DNA of 64,000 nt from Chitinophagaceae bacterium UBA4407 (GCA_002390845.1 DGQT01000112.1:62001-126000), one strand, 5' to 3'. Positions 45,774 through 55,788 are shown, counted from the first letter of the stretch. The notes: generated from the letters alone by a model not told the origin. A program made the numbers and translations.

Positions 45774-47255
45774 ATGCACCTTTCTAAAAAAAACCTCGCT
45801 AACATACCCGACGCACGGGTGGTAAAGCCAAACGGGTCAATGTTTACATTCCCCGAAAAGATACTCCAGTTTGGCACAGGCGTTTTGCTTCGTAGCTTGC
45901 CGGATTATTTTATTGACAAGGCAAACCGTAATGGTATTTTTAATGGCAGGATTGTAGTTGTAAAGTCAACAGACACCGGTGACACCAATGATTTTGATGA
46001 ACAGGATAATCTATACACGCTTTGTATTCGCGGTATTGAGCAAGGTAAAAAAGTTGAAGAAAATATTATTTGCTCCGCCATAAGCAGGGTGCTTTCTGCA
46101 AAGCAGCAATGGCAGGAAATTTTGCAATGTGCGCACAAACCTTTACTGAAAATTATTATTTCGAATACAACAGAAGCGGGCCTGCAGTTAGTGAAAGAAG
46201 ATATCAATCAACAACCGCCTGTTTCATTTCCGGCTAAGCTTACGGCATTTTTATTTGAACGTTATAAAGCCTTCAGGGGAAGCCCTGCCAGCGGAATGGT
46301 AATTATACCAACTGAACTGGTAACAGATAACGGGAAAAAGTTACTGGCAATGGTGCTTGAGCTTGCTGCATTCAACAATCTTAATGAATCTTTTATTGAA
46401 TGGGTTAAGAATTACAACCGCTTTTGTAATTCTTTGGTTGACCGGATTGTGCCGGGTAAGCCCGATGTAGTTGCCAAACAAGTAATTGAAAGTGAGTTGG
46501 GTTATACAGATGAACTGATGGCTGTTTGTGAAGTGTACCGTTTGTGGGCAATTGAAGGTGACGAACAGGTTCGTGCTGTGCTCTCTTTTGCAGAAGCTGA
46601 TAAAAATATGATCATCGCACCCGATATTGAAATATATAAAGAGCTAAAACTCAGGTTGCTGAATTGCACGCATACATTGTGTTGCGGGCCGGCATTTTTA
46701 TCGGGCTTTACTACTGTAAAAGAAGCAATGGATAATGTTTCATTTACAACATTCATGGAGGCATTGATGATGAAAGATATTGCTTCTGCTATTCCCTGTA
46801 ACTTACCCGAAAATGCAGCATACGATTTTGGTATGCAGGTACTTGACCGTTTCCGTAATCCACATATAAAACACGAGTGGATCAACATAACGCTTTATTA
46901 TTCGCTAAAGATGAAAATGCGCATGTTGCCTGTGTTACAGCGGTACTACGCATTGTATAATAAAGTGCCGGGATACATCGCAGCTGGCTTTGCAGCATAT
47001 CTTTTATTTATGAAAGCAACAAAGCAGCAGGAGGGAAAATATTTCGGTGAAAGCAATGGGAAGCCTTATCCAATCAATGATGAACATGCTGCGTGGTATT
47101 ATGAATTATGGCAACAAAAAGACATTAATAAAATTGTAGCAGAAACATTACAAAACAAAACTTTGTGGGATATTGATCTTTCACAATTAAACGGGTTTGC
47201 ATATGCTGTAAATGCAAAGCTCCAATTGTATATAAAAGAAGGAGTAAAGTTTTAA
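45774..47255 (+). CDS. uxaB: Tagaturonate reductase (altronate oxidoreductase)
   Basis: A 493-residue NAD-dependent polyol dehydrogenase of the mannitol dehydrogenase superfamily, reducing tagaturonate to altronate in galacturonate catabolism. Family features: the Rossmann start FPEKILQFGTGVLLRSLPDY, FNGRIVVVKST, the catalytic-region Lys in NYNRFCNSLVDRIVPGKP and CTHTLCCGPAFLSG. The usual partners uxaA and uxaC are not in the window. The ATG at 45774 is chosen since upstream codons come from a family A repeat. Confidence 0.93.
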   Translation: MHLSKKNLANIPDARVVKPNGSMFTFPEKILQFGTGVLLRSLPDYFIDKANRNGIFNGRIVVVKSTDTGDTNDFDEQDNLYTLCIRGIEQGKKVEENIICSAISRVLSAKQQWQEILQCAHKPLLKIIISNTTEAGLQLVKEDINQQPPVSFPAKLTAFLFERYKAFRGSPASGMVIIPTELVTDNGKKLLAMVLELAAFNNLNESFIEWVKNYNRFCNSLVDRIVPGKPDVVAKQVIESELGYTDELMAVCEVYRLWAIEGDEQVRAVLSFAEADKNMIIAPDIEIYKELKLRLLNCTHTLCCGPAFLSGFTTVKEAMDNVSFTTFMEALMMKDIASAIPCNLPENAAYDFGMQVLDRFRNPHIKHEWINITLYYSLKMKMRMLPVLQRYYALYNKVPGYIAAGFAAYLLFMKATKQQEGKYFGESNGKPYPINDEHAAWYYELWQQKDINKIVAETLQNKTLWDIDLSQLNGFAYAVNAKLQLYIKEGVKF

Positions 47256-47350
47256 AATATTTATTGACCAGGCTGCAGAATTACTATTGAGATTTTCTTG
47301 CGTCGCACTCTTCGGCTGCTGTAGCTTATTGTGCAAAGCGAAGATAAATG
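47256..47350 (-). repeat. Family A repeat directly after uxaB
   Basis: ATTTATTGACCAGGCTGCAG starts within 5 bp of the uxaB stop codon and continues to TCTTGCGTCGCACTCTTCGG. Confidence 0.65.
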
Positions 47351-47420
47351 CACCAGCATGCCTTGTAGGTTCCGATATGTTATTCAGTTTTTGCATTTTT
47401 GTACGGTTTGTCAATAAAAG

Positions 47421-47451
47421 TTGGCAGAATAAATAACGCAGCATACTTTAG
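47421..47451 (+). promoter_or_regulatory. Candidate Bacteroidota-type promoter
   Basis: TTGG (47421-47424) and TACTTTAG (47444-47451) are 19 bp apart, close to the Bacteroidota consensus TTTG / TAnnTTTG with one mismatch in each element. They lie 55 bp upstream of the lipoprotein start codon. Confidence 0.3.
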
Positions 47452-47505
47452 TGCTCAACGAAATTATACGAGGCTTTTTAATAAATGCTCTTAAAAAAAC
47501 AACAC

Positions 47506-48087
47506 ATGAAACTCTTATTGGTCTTTATTTCTGTAATCCTGTTTTCATCCTGCGCTACATTACAGGTTGCCAGTGAAAGAAGTACCAAGAACATGAACAG
47601 TCTTGGAATTGAATGGACATATTCGGGCAACCTGAATGAAATATTGCCACCAAAACTCGACTCTTCGGTAAATGCAGCAATGGAAAAATTTAACGCAGAA
47701 CATCATGCCTTTACGGTGCATAAGAAATTACCGAAAGACAAAGACTATATAACAGTTGACTTTATTAAAGGCAAAGTTGCCACCCAGGGGCAAAAGGCAG
47801 CAGGCTATATTGTTACAGGTTTAGGAATAGCAGCACCAATAGCACTTATTGCTGTAAGCAGCCCTATTGTTATTACTTTCTACTACTGGCCGTTAAATGT
47901 TTTATATTCGGATGTAGCGTTATCTCCTTCTTTGTCTTATGAAAAAACAAGGGATAAAAAATTGAATGCAGGTACCGGTGCTTTGTTTGCCAAAACAACA
48001 CCACAGGTAAACAAACTGGTGAATAAATATTCAGTCGGATTTTATGAAGTACTTGTAAAAATTGAAACCCAGCTAAAGCAGCATTAA
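47506..48087 (+). CDS. Lipoprotein of unknown function
   Basis: A 193-residue protein with a lipoprotein signal peptide (MKLLLVFISVILFSSC). A mixed alpha/beta region follows (AAMEKFNAEHHAFTVHKKLP), then one hydrophobic stretch (GYIVTGLGIAAPIALIAVSS). It is monocistronic. I do not recognise the family. Confidence 0.7.
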   Translation: MKLLLVFISVILFSSCATLQVASERSTKNMNSLGIEWTYSGNLNEILPPKLDSSVNAAMEKFNAEHHAFTVHKKLPKDKDYITVDFIKGKVATQGQKAAGYIVTGLGIAAPIALIAVSSPIVITFYYWPLNVLYSDVALSPSLSYEKTRDKKLNAGTGALFAKTTPQVNKLVNKYSVGFYEVLVKIETQLKQH

Positions 48088-48135
48088 CCTGCACAACAAA
48101 TCAAAGTATATAATTTACCTGCCAGATAAAATATA

Positions 48136-49560
48136 CTAACCCAATAAATGCGGCCTTTCGCGGTAAACCTTCCAGATAAATTCGCCAAAGATGGTATTGG
48201 CCCATGCAAACCATTTTCGTGTAAAATTCTTAGGATCATCCTTATTAAAACTCTCATGCATAAAGCCGGTACCGGCATGTGTTTTTTGTAAGGTATCTAT
48301 GCACATTTTTATTTCGGCGTCGTTATTTGAGGTTAGTCCGCGCATAATAATACTCAATGGCCAGATCATATCAATCCCCGCATGCGGGCCGCCAATACCT
48401 TCTGCTGCACTACCTTTAAAGAAGAAAGGATTGTTTTGAGAAAGTACATAATTCCTCGTGTTCTGATACAGAGGATCTGCTTCATCAAGAATGCCGAGAT
48501 AAGGCAGGGAGAGCAGGGAAGGAACATTGGCATCATCCATTAAATTAAAACTGCCAAAGCCGTTTACTTCGTAAGCAAACATTTTTCCGAATGTTTTATG
48601 TTCAATAATTCCTTCAGCAAACACTGCGTTTTTTATTTGCTGGGACAACGCATGAACTTCCTGTGAAAAAAGTTCTTCTTCTTTAGCCGCGCTTCCTATT
48701 TTATTGATCTGGTCAAGCGCCCTGTATGCAAAAAGGTTGCTTGGTATAAGATAAGGAAACACTGTGGCATCATCACTTGGCCTGAACATGGAACAGATCA
48801 ATCCATTTGGCTTTACGGGATACCCATAACCGCTCAAAGGCACGCCATCTGTGGCCCAGGAAGTATTGCGCTGAAAAGTGTAGGATCCCTGGCTATGAAA
48901 TCTTTGTTGTTCCCTGAATGTTTTTACAATCAGTTTCATTGCCGCTACCCATTGATCATCAAAGGGTGTTGTGTCGCCGGTTTCTTTCCAGTAACCATAA
49001 CTTAAACGCATGGGGTAACACAAACTGTCTATCTCCCATTTGCGTTCGTGAATGCCGGGTTTCATATCTGTGATGTCCGTGCTTTTCCACTCACTTACTT
49101 TGTTTACATCTTTATAAAAAGCATTCGCATAAGGATCTTTTAAAATGCATTTTACCTGGTGATTAATTACACCTTTAATCAGTTCTTTTAATGCCACATC
49201 CTCTTTGCAGAGTGGAATGTAAGGCCAAACCTGTGCGGTACTGTCGCGCAGCCACATAGCATCTATATCGCCGGTTATTACATAAGTATCGGGTTTGCCA
49301 TTAATGATTTCAAAATCTACGGTTGTGTCGAGCGTATTGGGAAAGCAGTTCTCAAACATCCAGCCGAGTTTTTTATTGCCAATCTTGCTTTTTACTTCTT
49401 TAATGAGTTTTTCAACTGCAACACTTTTAAACTTCCGGCTGGCTTCGGCGGTGCGCACCACGGGAAATTCAAGGCCCTTGTTTGCTGCAGATGAATATTT
49501 AGATGCTGCTATTGCTGCAGAGGCCAATGCTGTTTGTTGTAAAAATTTTCTACGTTGCAT
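48136..49560 (-). CDS. Glycoside hydrolase family 125 (exo-alpha-1,6-mannosidase)
   Basis: A 474-residue GH125 (formerly DUF1237) metal-independent alpha-mannosidase. The Tat-like signal MQRRKFLQQTALASAAIAAS indicates export. Family segments: TYVITGDIDAMWLRDSTAQV, YSYG-type DSLCYPMRLSYGYW, GLICSMFRPSDDA and GIGGPHAGIDMIWPLSI. It removes alpha-1,6-linked mannose from glycans. It is followed, on the same strand upstream, by GH16 and cyanophycinase genes. Confidence 0.92.
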   Translation of the reverse strand: MQRRKFLQQTALASAAIAASKYSSAANKGLEFPVVRTAEASRKFKSVAVEKLIKEVKSKIGNKKLGWMFENCFPNTLDTTVDFEIINGKPDTYVITGDIDAMWLRDSTAQVWPYIPLCKEDVALKELIKGVINHQVKCILKDPYANAFYKDVNKVSEWKSTDITDMKPGIHERKWEIDSLCYPMRLSYGYWKETGDTTPFDDQWVAAMKLIVKTFREQQRFHSQGSYTFQRNTSWATDGVPLSGYGYPVKPNGLICSMFRPSDDATVFPYLIPSNLFAYRALDQINKIGSAAKEEELFSQEVHALSQQIKNAVFAEGIIEHKTFGKMFAYEVNGFGSFNLMDDANVPSLLSLPYLGILDEADPLYQNTRNYVLSQNNPFFFKGSAAEGIGGPHAGIDMIWPLSIIMRGLTSNNDAEIKMCIDTLQKTHAGTGFMHESFNKDDPKNFTRKWFAWANTIFGEFIWKVYRERPHLLG

Positions 49561-49611
49561 AAGAAACTTTGATTAAATAAAGATTGCAAAAAAGGAACAG
49601 GGTTGCTTATT

Positions 49612-49684
49612 GCTGAATAATAATCTGAACGTAAAAGAGTGCGACGCAAGAATGAATAATAGTAGTAACTCTGCCCGGTTAAAA
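49612..49684 (+). repeat. Family A repeat abutting the GH16 stop codon
   Basis: ATAATCTGAACGTAAAAGAG, then GTGCGACGCAAG, ending CTGCCCGGTTAAAA at the stop codon (49685-49687) of the minus-strand GH16 gene. Confidence 0.75.
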
Positions 49685-50491
49685 CTATTGCTCCTGCCAT
49701 ACTTTAAGATAATCAATAAGGAACTCATTGGGCAGCACGGAATCGTCTACTTTATTAAACACAAAATCGCCGCCGATGGCGAGATTCAAGATAAAATGAA
49801 AACGTTCGTTATACGGATAAGGAACCCCTTTTTTATTGGTGATATCTGCAATGGTGCCCTCGTGATATTTGATGCCATCAACAAGCCATTCAATTTTATC
49901 CTTCTGCCAGATAATTGAATATATATGAAAATCATCGCCCCATCCGCCGGCTACAGGCCTTACCAGCTTACCACCTTTTAAGCGATTGTTGGGTGGTGCG
50001 GGACCGTAATGCATGGTGCCGTATAAAGTATCCGGTGTTTGACCTTTGGTTTCCGTAATATCTATTTCGCCACTCATGGGCCAGGGCCCGAATTTGCTGT
50101 CAGTAGGCATCATCCATATAGCGGGCCACATGCCCAGACCTAAAGGAATTTTTGCCTTTATTTCCATTTTACCAAAAGTAAAATCTGCCTTTTTGCTGGT
50201 AGTGAGTCTTGCAGAAGTATAATGGCGTGTTAGGTAATCTTCTTTTAATCCGCGTATGTGCAGCAGACCATCTTTTACATAAGCATTGGTATCTCTTGCA
50301 GTATAAAATTGCAATTCATGATTGCCGCCGCCCTCATCGTTCACTTCATAATTCCATGTGCTGGTATCAAGCCTGTTGCCGTTAAAATTTTCTTCCCAAA
50401 CAAGCTTCCATTTTTTTGTTGTGGTTTGCGAATACACATTAGCAGCAACAAAGATTACAAAGAAACAAAGCAGCAATCGTATATTTTTCAT
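49685..50491 (-). CDS. Glycoside hydrolase family 16 (beta-glucanase-like)
   Basis: A 268-residue secreted GH16 enzyme with signal peptide (MKNIRLLLCFFVIFVAANVY). Catalytic motif ExDxxE is Glu142-Ile-Asp144-Ile-Thr-Glu147 in SGEIDITETKG. Preceding WPAIWMM and following YGTMHYGP are typical. It cleaves beta-1,3 or mixed beta-glucans or related polysaccharides; specificity cannot be read. It starts 9 bp after the cyanophycinase stop, so the two are probably co-transcribed. Confidence 0.93.
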   Translation of the reverse strand: MKNIRLLLCFFVIFVAANVYSQTTTKKWKLVWEENFNGNRLDTSTWNYEVNDEGGGNHELQFYTARDTNAYVKDGLLHIRGLKEDYLTRHYTSARLTTSKKADFTFGKMEIKAKIPLGLGMWPAIWMMPTDSKFGPWPMSGEIDITETKGQTPDTLYGTMHYGPAPPNNRLKGGKLVRPVAGGWGDDFHIYSIIWQKDKIEWLVDGIKYHEGTIADITNKKGVPYPYNERFHFILNLAIGGDFVFNKVDDSVLPNEFLIDYLKVWQEQ

Positions 50492-50500
50492 AAAAGAGAA

Positions 50501-51391
50501 TTAATAAACATCCGTCATAACAGGCGTGGTTTCTTTACCCATCAATTCAATAAATTTTCTTTCATTTACCAGGTAGCCGTTGCCTTTTGCGCAGAAATGC
50601 ACTTTTAAATTTTCAACACTTAACGGACTGCCTTCATGAATATCGGCAATATTGGTATGACTTATTTCGTGGCCATCTATAATAATTACAAGCCCGCTGC
50701 CGATAGCTTCCATTCGGTTGCCGTAGGTTATCAACATGCCGGTATCTTCGCCCAGCCCGATACCAATACAGGACGGATTTGCAGCAACAACCTGCGCTAA
50801 TCTTCCAAACCTTCCACGTTTTTCAAAGTGCGAGTCGAAGATCACATTATCCATAAAACCCAGGCCGGTGGTTGTTTTTACTTCGCCCTTTAAATGTGCA
50901 CGGCTGGCATTGCCTTCGTAAATCATGGTACTGCTCATAGCCATCGCACCTGCTGAAGTTCCTGCAATTACCAGCTTTTCGTTTTGGTACCTGTGGGTAA
51001 TTGTTTTTAGAAATTGTGTGCCGCCAAATACTGCGGTTAAACGTAACTGATTGCCGCCGCTAAACATAACACAATCACAATTGCGAATGCGCCGCAGGTG
51101 ATCTTCGGTGGCAACATCTTCGCGGTTGCGTATATGCATAAGGCCAATATTGGTGCAGCCAATTTTACCAAATGCATCTAAATAATTTTCGCCTACTTCG
51201 TATGGGATGGTTGATGCGGTAGTAATAACTTCAATGCGTGCATTAATGCCGCCTGCTTCGTTAACAATGCGGCGCAGTATGCCAGCTTCAAAAAAATTAT
51301 GGTTGCCCCGGTGAATATCGTCCCTGTCTAATTCCGAACCCTTGTCTTCTGCTCCGCCGATCGCTATAAGTTTTCCTTTGGGAATGCTCAT
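50501..51391 (-). CDS. cphB: Cyanophycinase
   Basis: A 296-residue S51-family exopeptidase that degrades cyanophycin (multi-L-arginyl-poly-aspartate) to beta-Asp-Arg dipeptides. The nucleophile is Ser146 in IAGTSAGAMAMSS; further family segments are MFSGGNQLRLTAVFGGT and IGIGLGEDTGMLI. No signal peptide is present, so it is the intracellular type. It is divergent from cphA across a 416-bp gap and lies 9 bp upstream of GH16. Together with CphA it makes a nitrogen and carbon storage cycle. Confidence 0.95.
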   Translation of the reverse strand: MSIPKGKLIAIGGAEDKGSELDRDDIHRGNHNFFEAGILRRIVNEAGGINARIEVITTASTIPYEVGENYLDAFGKIGCTNIGLMHIRNREDVATEDHLRRIRNCDCVMFSGGNQLRLTAVFGGTQFLKTITHRYQNEKLVIAGTSAGAMAMSSTMIYEGNASRAHLKGEVKTTTGLGFMDNVIFDSHFEKRGRFGRLAQVVAANPSCIGIGLGEDTGMLITYGNRMEAIGSGLVIIIDGHEISHTNIADIHEGSPLSVENLKVHFCAKGNGYLVNERKFIELMGKETTPVMTDVY

Positions 51392-51807
51392 GCCTTTGTA
51401 TTAGTGATTGTTACAAAAATAAGGGAAATGGGTGCTTTGCACTTAAAAGATGCCGTGGCTTTAATCTTTGGTTGATAATATGAGGAAAAGTTATGGGCCA
51501 GGCTGAAGTGGTACTATTAAGTTTTCGTTGTGTCACTCACTTCTACGTTCAGAACTTTATTGAACTTTTACCGAAGCGAATGAATGCGGGTAATAAAAGA
51601 GTTCCAGCAAAAAGCTTTAAATCAAAATTTATCCGGGTAATTTAATTTTTCCCTATCTTTCTTTTTCGTCTCCGCTTCGCAATGTTCATGCATATTCTGC
51701 AGTACAAGAGCGCGACGCAAGGAACGATCACCAAAGAACTAATTGCCGGGTACAAAAAAGTTGTAAGTAATAAGTAAATACAAAACCACAAACTAAATTT
51801 TGCTTGT
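51392..51807. repeat. cphB-cphA intergenic region with an inverted pair of family A repeats
   Basis: A minus-oriented family A unit at about 51495-51580 (TTGTGTCACTCACTTCTACG) faces a plus-oriented unit at about 51680-51765 (GTACAAGAGCGCGACGCAAG). Promoters of both genes must lie within or between them. No conserved promoter is clear. Confidence 0.65.
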
Positions 51808-54432
51808 ATGAGAATTGAAGACATTAAAGTATTGAAAGGCCCGAATTACTGGAGTGTGCGCCGTTTGAAACTGATACAGATGCGGCTGAACCTGGAAGAA
51901 ATGGAACAAAGCCCCACGAATAAAATTCCGGGATTTAGGGAAAGGCTTGAAAAATTATTCCCGTCTATGTACGAGCACCGTTGCAGCGAAGGTGTGCCCG
52001 GCGGTTTTTTCATGCGTGTAGATGAAGGTACCTGGATGGGCCATGTGATAGAACATATTGCACTGGAAATTCAAACTCTGGCTGGTATGGATTGTGGCTT
52101 TGGCCGTACCCGCACCACAGGCGAAGAAGGCATTTATTATGTAGTATTCAGTTATATGGAAGAAGATGCAGGCGTTTATGCAGCAAAAGCTGCAGTGCGT
52201 ATTGCACAGGCACTTGCGGATGGAACAGCATATGATCTTGCGCCAGATATTCAGCAACTGCGTGAGATACGGGAAGATACCAGGCTTGGGCCGTCAACCG
52301 GTTGCATCGTTGAAGAAGCATTAAAGCGTGGCATACCGTACATACGTTTGAATAAACAAAGTTTGGTGCAATTGGGTTATGGCGTGCATCAAAAACGTAT
52401 TCGTGCAACCATTGCAAGCACTACCGGCAATATTGCGGTGGATATTGCCTGCGATAAAGAAGAAACAAAAAACCTGTTGGGTGCCGCAGAAATACCAGTG
52501 CCTGGCGGCACAGTAGTTAGAAGCGAGGCTGGGTTAGAACAGGCTGTAAATAAATATGGTTATCCGTTGGTTATAAAGCCCATTGATGGCAATCATGGTA
52601 AGGGCAATACTACCAATATTACCACCTGGGAGCAAGCGCTTACTGCTTTAGAAGCTGCGCAGAAATATGGCCGTAGTGTGATTGTAGAAAAATTTATTAC
52701 CGGGTTCGATTTTAGAATACTTGTCATTAATTATAAATTTATCTGCGCTGCATTGCGCACCCCTGCTGCCGTTACCGGCGATGGAGAACATACCATTCAA
52801 TGGCTTATTGAGGAAACGAATAAAGATCCGCGCCGTGGCTATGGTCATGAAAAAGTATTAACACAAATTACCATTGACCAGTTTACCCAGAAGATGCTGG
52901 ATGAGGTAAATTATACTTTGGAAACGGTGCCGCCAAAAGGTGAATTGGTATTGCTGAAACCAACAGCAAATCTTTCTACCGGTGGTACATCAAACGACGT
53001 AACCGATGAAGTACATCCCGAAAATATTGTAATGTGCGAACGTATTGCAAAGATCATTGGCCTGGATATTTGTGGAATTGATATTATGGCTAAAGACCTG
53101 CGCACACCCGTAAGTGAAAATGGCGGTGCTATACTGGAAGTGAATGCAGCACCGGGTTTCCGTATGCACATAGAACCCAGCGAGGGTTTACCAAGAAACG
53201 TTGCAGAGCCTGTAATTGATATGCTGTTCCCCAACAGAAGCGAAGGGCGAATTCCGATTATTGCAATCACCGGCACTAATGGCAAAACTACCACTACACG
53301 TTTAACCGCACATATTTGTAAAACAGCAGGAAAGAAAGTAGGCTATACAACCAGTGATGGTGTTTACATCCAAAACCAGATGCTGATGAAAGGCGATTGC
53401 ACTGGTCCGCTGAGTGCACAGTTTGTGTTGAAGGATCCAACGGTTGACTTTGCGGTTCTTGAATGTGCAAGAGGTGGACTATTAAAAAGTGGTCTTGCAT
53501 TTCAAAATTGTAATGTAAGTATTGTTACCAATGTTACGGCCGATCACCTTGGCCTTGGCGGCATTGATACACTCGAACAAATGGCCCGTGTAAAAGCCGT
53601 GATTCCTGAAACAACTTTTAAAACCGGCTTCGCTATTTTAAATGCAGAAGATGATCTTGTTTATGATATGCACAAAGGACTTGAATGTAACGTAGCATAT
53701 TTTAGTATGGACGAAAATAACCCAAGAATAAAAGCTCATTGTGCTGCTGGTGGTTATGCAGCCGTATATGAAAACGGCTATATTACTATCATGAAAGGTA
53801 CCTGGAAAATACGTGTTTCAAAAGTTACCGATATTCCTATAACCTACGGTGGTAAAGCATTGCACAATATCATGAATACATTGCCTGCGGTATTGGCTAC
53901 CTATCTTTTTAAAGATATTTCTATTGAAGATATCCGCAGTGCATTGAGTACGTTTGTGCCTTCTGCATCGCAAACCCCGGGGCGTTTGAACCTGTTTGAG
54001 TTTAAACATTTCAAGTTCCTTGTCGACTTTGCGCACAATCCCGCTGGCCTTGAATTGCTCTGCGATTTTGTAACCAAAATGGATGGCACACCAAAGGTGG
54101 GCATCATTAGCGGTACTGGGGACAGAAGGGATGAAGACATTAAAGAACTGGGTCGCATATCTGCACGATGTTTTGATGAGATTATTATTCGCCAGGACAA
54201 AAACCTGCGTGGCCGCACAGCCGAAGAAATTGTAAACCTGCTGGTAGAAGGCCTCAACGAAACCAAGGCGAAAGATATTCCTATAACGATTATTTACAAC
54301 GAAAAAGAAGCCATCATGCATGCTTATAACACTGCTAAGCAGGGCTCTCTTGTAACCATTATGTGCGATGTAGTTGCAGAAGCATTGGATCTTATAAAAG
54401 CTTTGAAAGAGAAAGAAGATATGGAAGGGTAG
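51808..54432 (+). CDS. cphA: Cyanophycin synthetase
   Basis: An 874-residue CphA1-type synthetase polymerising Asp and Arg into cyanophycin with ATP. An N-terminal domain (1-160, GHVIEHIALEIQTLAGMDCG) is followed by an ATP-grasp domain with YPLVIKPIDGNHGKG near residue 250. A Mur-ligase-like domain has P-loop GTNGKTTTTRL near 490. Length and domain order are those of canonical CphA1. Divergent cphB supplies the degrading enzyme. A strong terminator follows the stop codon. Confidence 0.96.
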   Translation: MRIEDIKVLKGPNYWSVRRLKLIQMRLNLEEMEQSPTNKIPGFRERLEKLFPSMYEHRCSEGVPGGFFMRVDEGTWMGHVIEHIALEIQTLAGMDCGFGRTRTTGEEGIYYVVFSYMEEDAGVYAAKAAVRIAQALADGTAYDLAPDIQQLREIREDTRLGPSTGCIVEEALKRGIPYIRLNKQSLVQLGYGVHQKRIRATIASTTGNIAVDIACDKEETKNLLGAAEIPVPGGTVVRSEAGLEQAVNKYGYPLVIKPIDGNHGKGNTTNITTWEQALTALEAAQKYGRSVIVEKFITGFDFRILVINYKFICAALRTPAAVTGDGEHTIQWLIEETNKDPRRGYGHEKVLTQITIDQFTQKMLDEVNYTLETVPPKGELVLLKPTANLSTGGTSNDVTDEVHPENIVMCERIAKIIGLDICGIDIMAKDLRTPVSENGGAILEVNAAPGFRMHIEPSEGLPRNVAEPVIDMLFPNRSEGRIPIIAITGTNGKTTTTRLTAHICKTAGKKVGYTTSDGVYIQNQMLMKGDCTGPLSAQFVLKDPTVDFAVLECARGGLLKSGLAFQNCNVSIVTNVTADHLGLGGIDTLEQMARVKAVIPETTFKTGFAILNAEDDLVYDMHKGLECNVAYFSMDENNPRIKAHCAAGGYAAVYENGYITIMKGTWKIRVSKVTDIPITYGGKALHNIMNTLPAVLATYLFKDISIEDIRSALSTFVPSASQTPGRLNLFEFKHFKFLVDFAHNPAGLELLCDFVTKMDGTPKVGIISGTGDRRDEDIKELGRISARCFDEIIIRQDKNLRGRTAEEIVNLLVEGLNETKAKDIPITIIYNEKEAIMHAYNTAKQGSLVTIMCDVVAEALDLIKALKEKEDMEG

Positions 54433-54455
54433 CAACTGTGTAACTCAATAATTTT

Positions 54456-54496
54456 AAAAGCTGGTTATCATTTTTCGGTAACCAGCTTTTGTATTT
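54456..54496 (+). terminator. Rho-independent terminator of cphA
   Basis: A perfect 12-bp stem, AAAAGCTGGTTA (54456-54467) with TAACCAGCTTTT (54479-54490), has an 11-nt loop and a T-rich tail. It lies 23 bp after the stop codon. Confidence 0.85.
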
Positions 54497-54498
54497 TA

Positions 54499-54646
54499 TG
54501 GCATCGGTTGTTGTGTCACTCACTTGTACGTTCTTAACTTGATTCACCTTCAGGTTGCGGCTGTCGATTGCTGCTATACAATCCAACCGTACAAGTGTGC
54601 GACGCAAGAAAAGCCTCATACTTATTCAAAAGAATGGCTCAAAATA
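54499..54646. repeat. Inverted pair of family A repeats
   Basis: The minus-oriented core TTGTGTCACTCACTTGTACG (about 54511) and the plus-oriented core CCGTACAAGTGTGCGACGCA (about 54586) are ~55 bp apart. They can form one long stem-loop with flanking GCATC/GCCTC. The right arm ends GGCTCAAAA 37 bp from the GH18 stop codon. Confidence 0.75.
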
Positions 54647-54682
54647 ATGACTTTTAATATCGTGATTTTAGGTACCGGTATT

Positions 54683-55687
54683 CTACTGGTCAGATGCCGG
54701 ATTATTTAAAACTGCAGGTGTTTTTTTAGATTTATTTTCTGCTGTAATTCCATTAGCTGTTTGGTTGATGGCATTCAATAAAGAGTTAGCGCCCGGCGCA
54801 TCTTCGGTGAGCTGCCATATCATAATGCCACCGGCTTTTTGCTTTGCAAGTTTTGTTTTCTTTATAATGGTTGGCATACCATTATAATAAACGGTGTCTG
54901 TAATTTTATCAGTGTTTTCTGCGCCGGGGTATTGAATTATAAGATCGCCATAAGCATATTCATTTTCTGATGCTTTGTTATAAAATCCCCATCCATAAAA
55001 AGGAACACCGAGGCCGGCTTTATTCTGCGGTAACCCTTTTGCAGCCCAGAATTTAAGGTCGCTCACCGCCATAGAATATGGTGCATGCGGACCGGGATTA
55101 TCAGGCTCCCACGGCCCTGTTGCATCGTAGCTCATGATGTTTACAAAATCAAAATAATTAAATGTTGAAGCAGGTATTTGATCTGCAAACCATGTAGCAA
55201 CTGCAGCAGTAACCAATTTGCCATTGGGTTTTAAAACAGCAGATAAAACCTGGATAAAATTGCCGTAATTGTTACCAATAATATTGCCTTCAAGGTCAAC
55301 ATCAAGTCCGTCTAAATTATTTTGCTGTACATAAGCAAGCAGCTTTCTGCAAAAAGAATCTACACGGCCAGTTGCAGTTAAAAGTTTCCAGTTTTTATCG
55401 GTGCCCCCAAGGTCTGCGCCACCCAGCGACATTAAAACCTTTACCTGCTTTGCATGTGCATTATTTACAACAGTTGCAAGGCCGGGAAACGCTGTAAGGT
55501 TGCCTGTTTTATCCGGGTTGGCAAATGCAATATTCAGGTGCGTGATCTTTGTAAAATCTATGTTTTGTGCGTTATGCGGAAAATTATCCCATGTATTCAG
55601 GTAACCCACAATGCGGAACTGCGAATATGTATTTTGTAATGACGCTGACAGTAAAAAAAGAACGCAAAATGTATAGGCACGTTTCAT
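54683..55687 (-). CDS. Glycoside hydrolase family 18 (chitinase-like)
   Basis: A 334-residue secreted GH18 enzyme with signal peptide (MKRAYTFCVLFLLSASLQN). The catalytic motif DxxDxDxE is Asp126 to Glu133 in NNLDGLDVDLEG, with Glu133 as acid. LMSLGGADLG, FVNIMSYDATGPW and GGIMIWQLTED are the other family strands. It hydrolyses chitin or chitooligosaccharides, or acts as an endo-beta-N-acetylglucosaminidase. No chitin-binding module is attached. Confidence 0.93.
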   Translation of the reverse strand: MKRAYTFCVLFLLSASLQNTYSQFRIVGYLNTWDNFPHNAQNIDFTKITHLNIAFANPDKTGNLTAFPGLATVVNNAHAKQVKVLMSLGGADLGGTDKNWKLLTATGRVDSFCRKLLAYVQQNNLDGLDVDLEGNIIGNNYGNFIQVLSAVLKPNGKLVTAAVATWFADQIPASTFNYFDFVNIMSYDATGPWEPDNPGPHAPYSMAVSDLKFWAAKGLPQNKAGLGVPFYGWGFYNKASENEYAYGDLIIQYPGAENTDKITDTVYYNGMPTIIKKTKLAKQKAGGIMIWQLTEDAPGANSLLNAINQTANGITAENKSKKTPAVLNNPASDQ

Positions 55688-55788
55688 AGCAAGATGATTT
55701 TAAAAATTTAAAATTAGTTAGAAAAAGCGATGAGTGCCTTATTCAGAAGGTGTATTTAAAAATTTTCGCTGTTGTTGGCACCCCCGCC

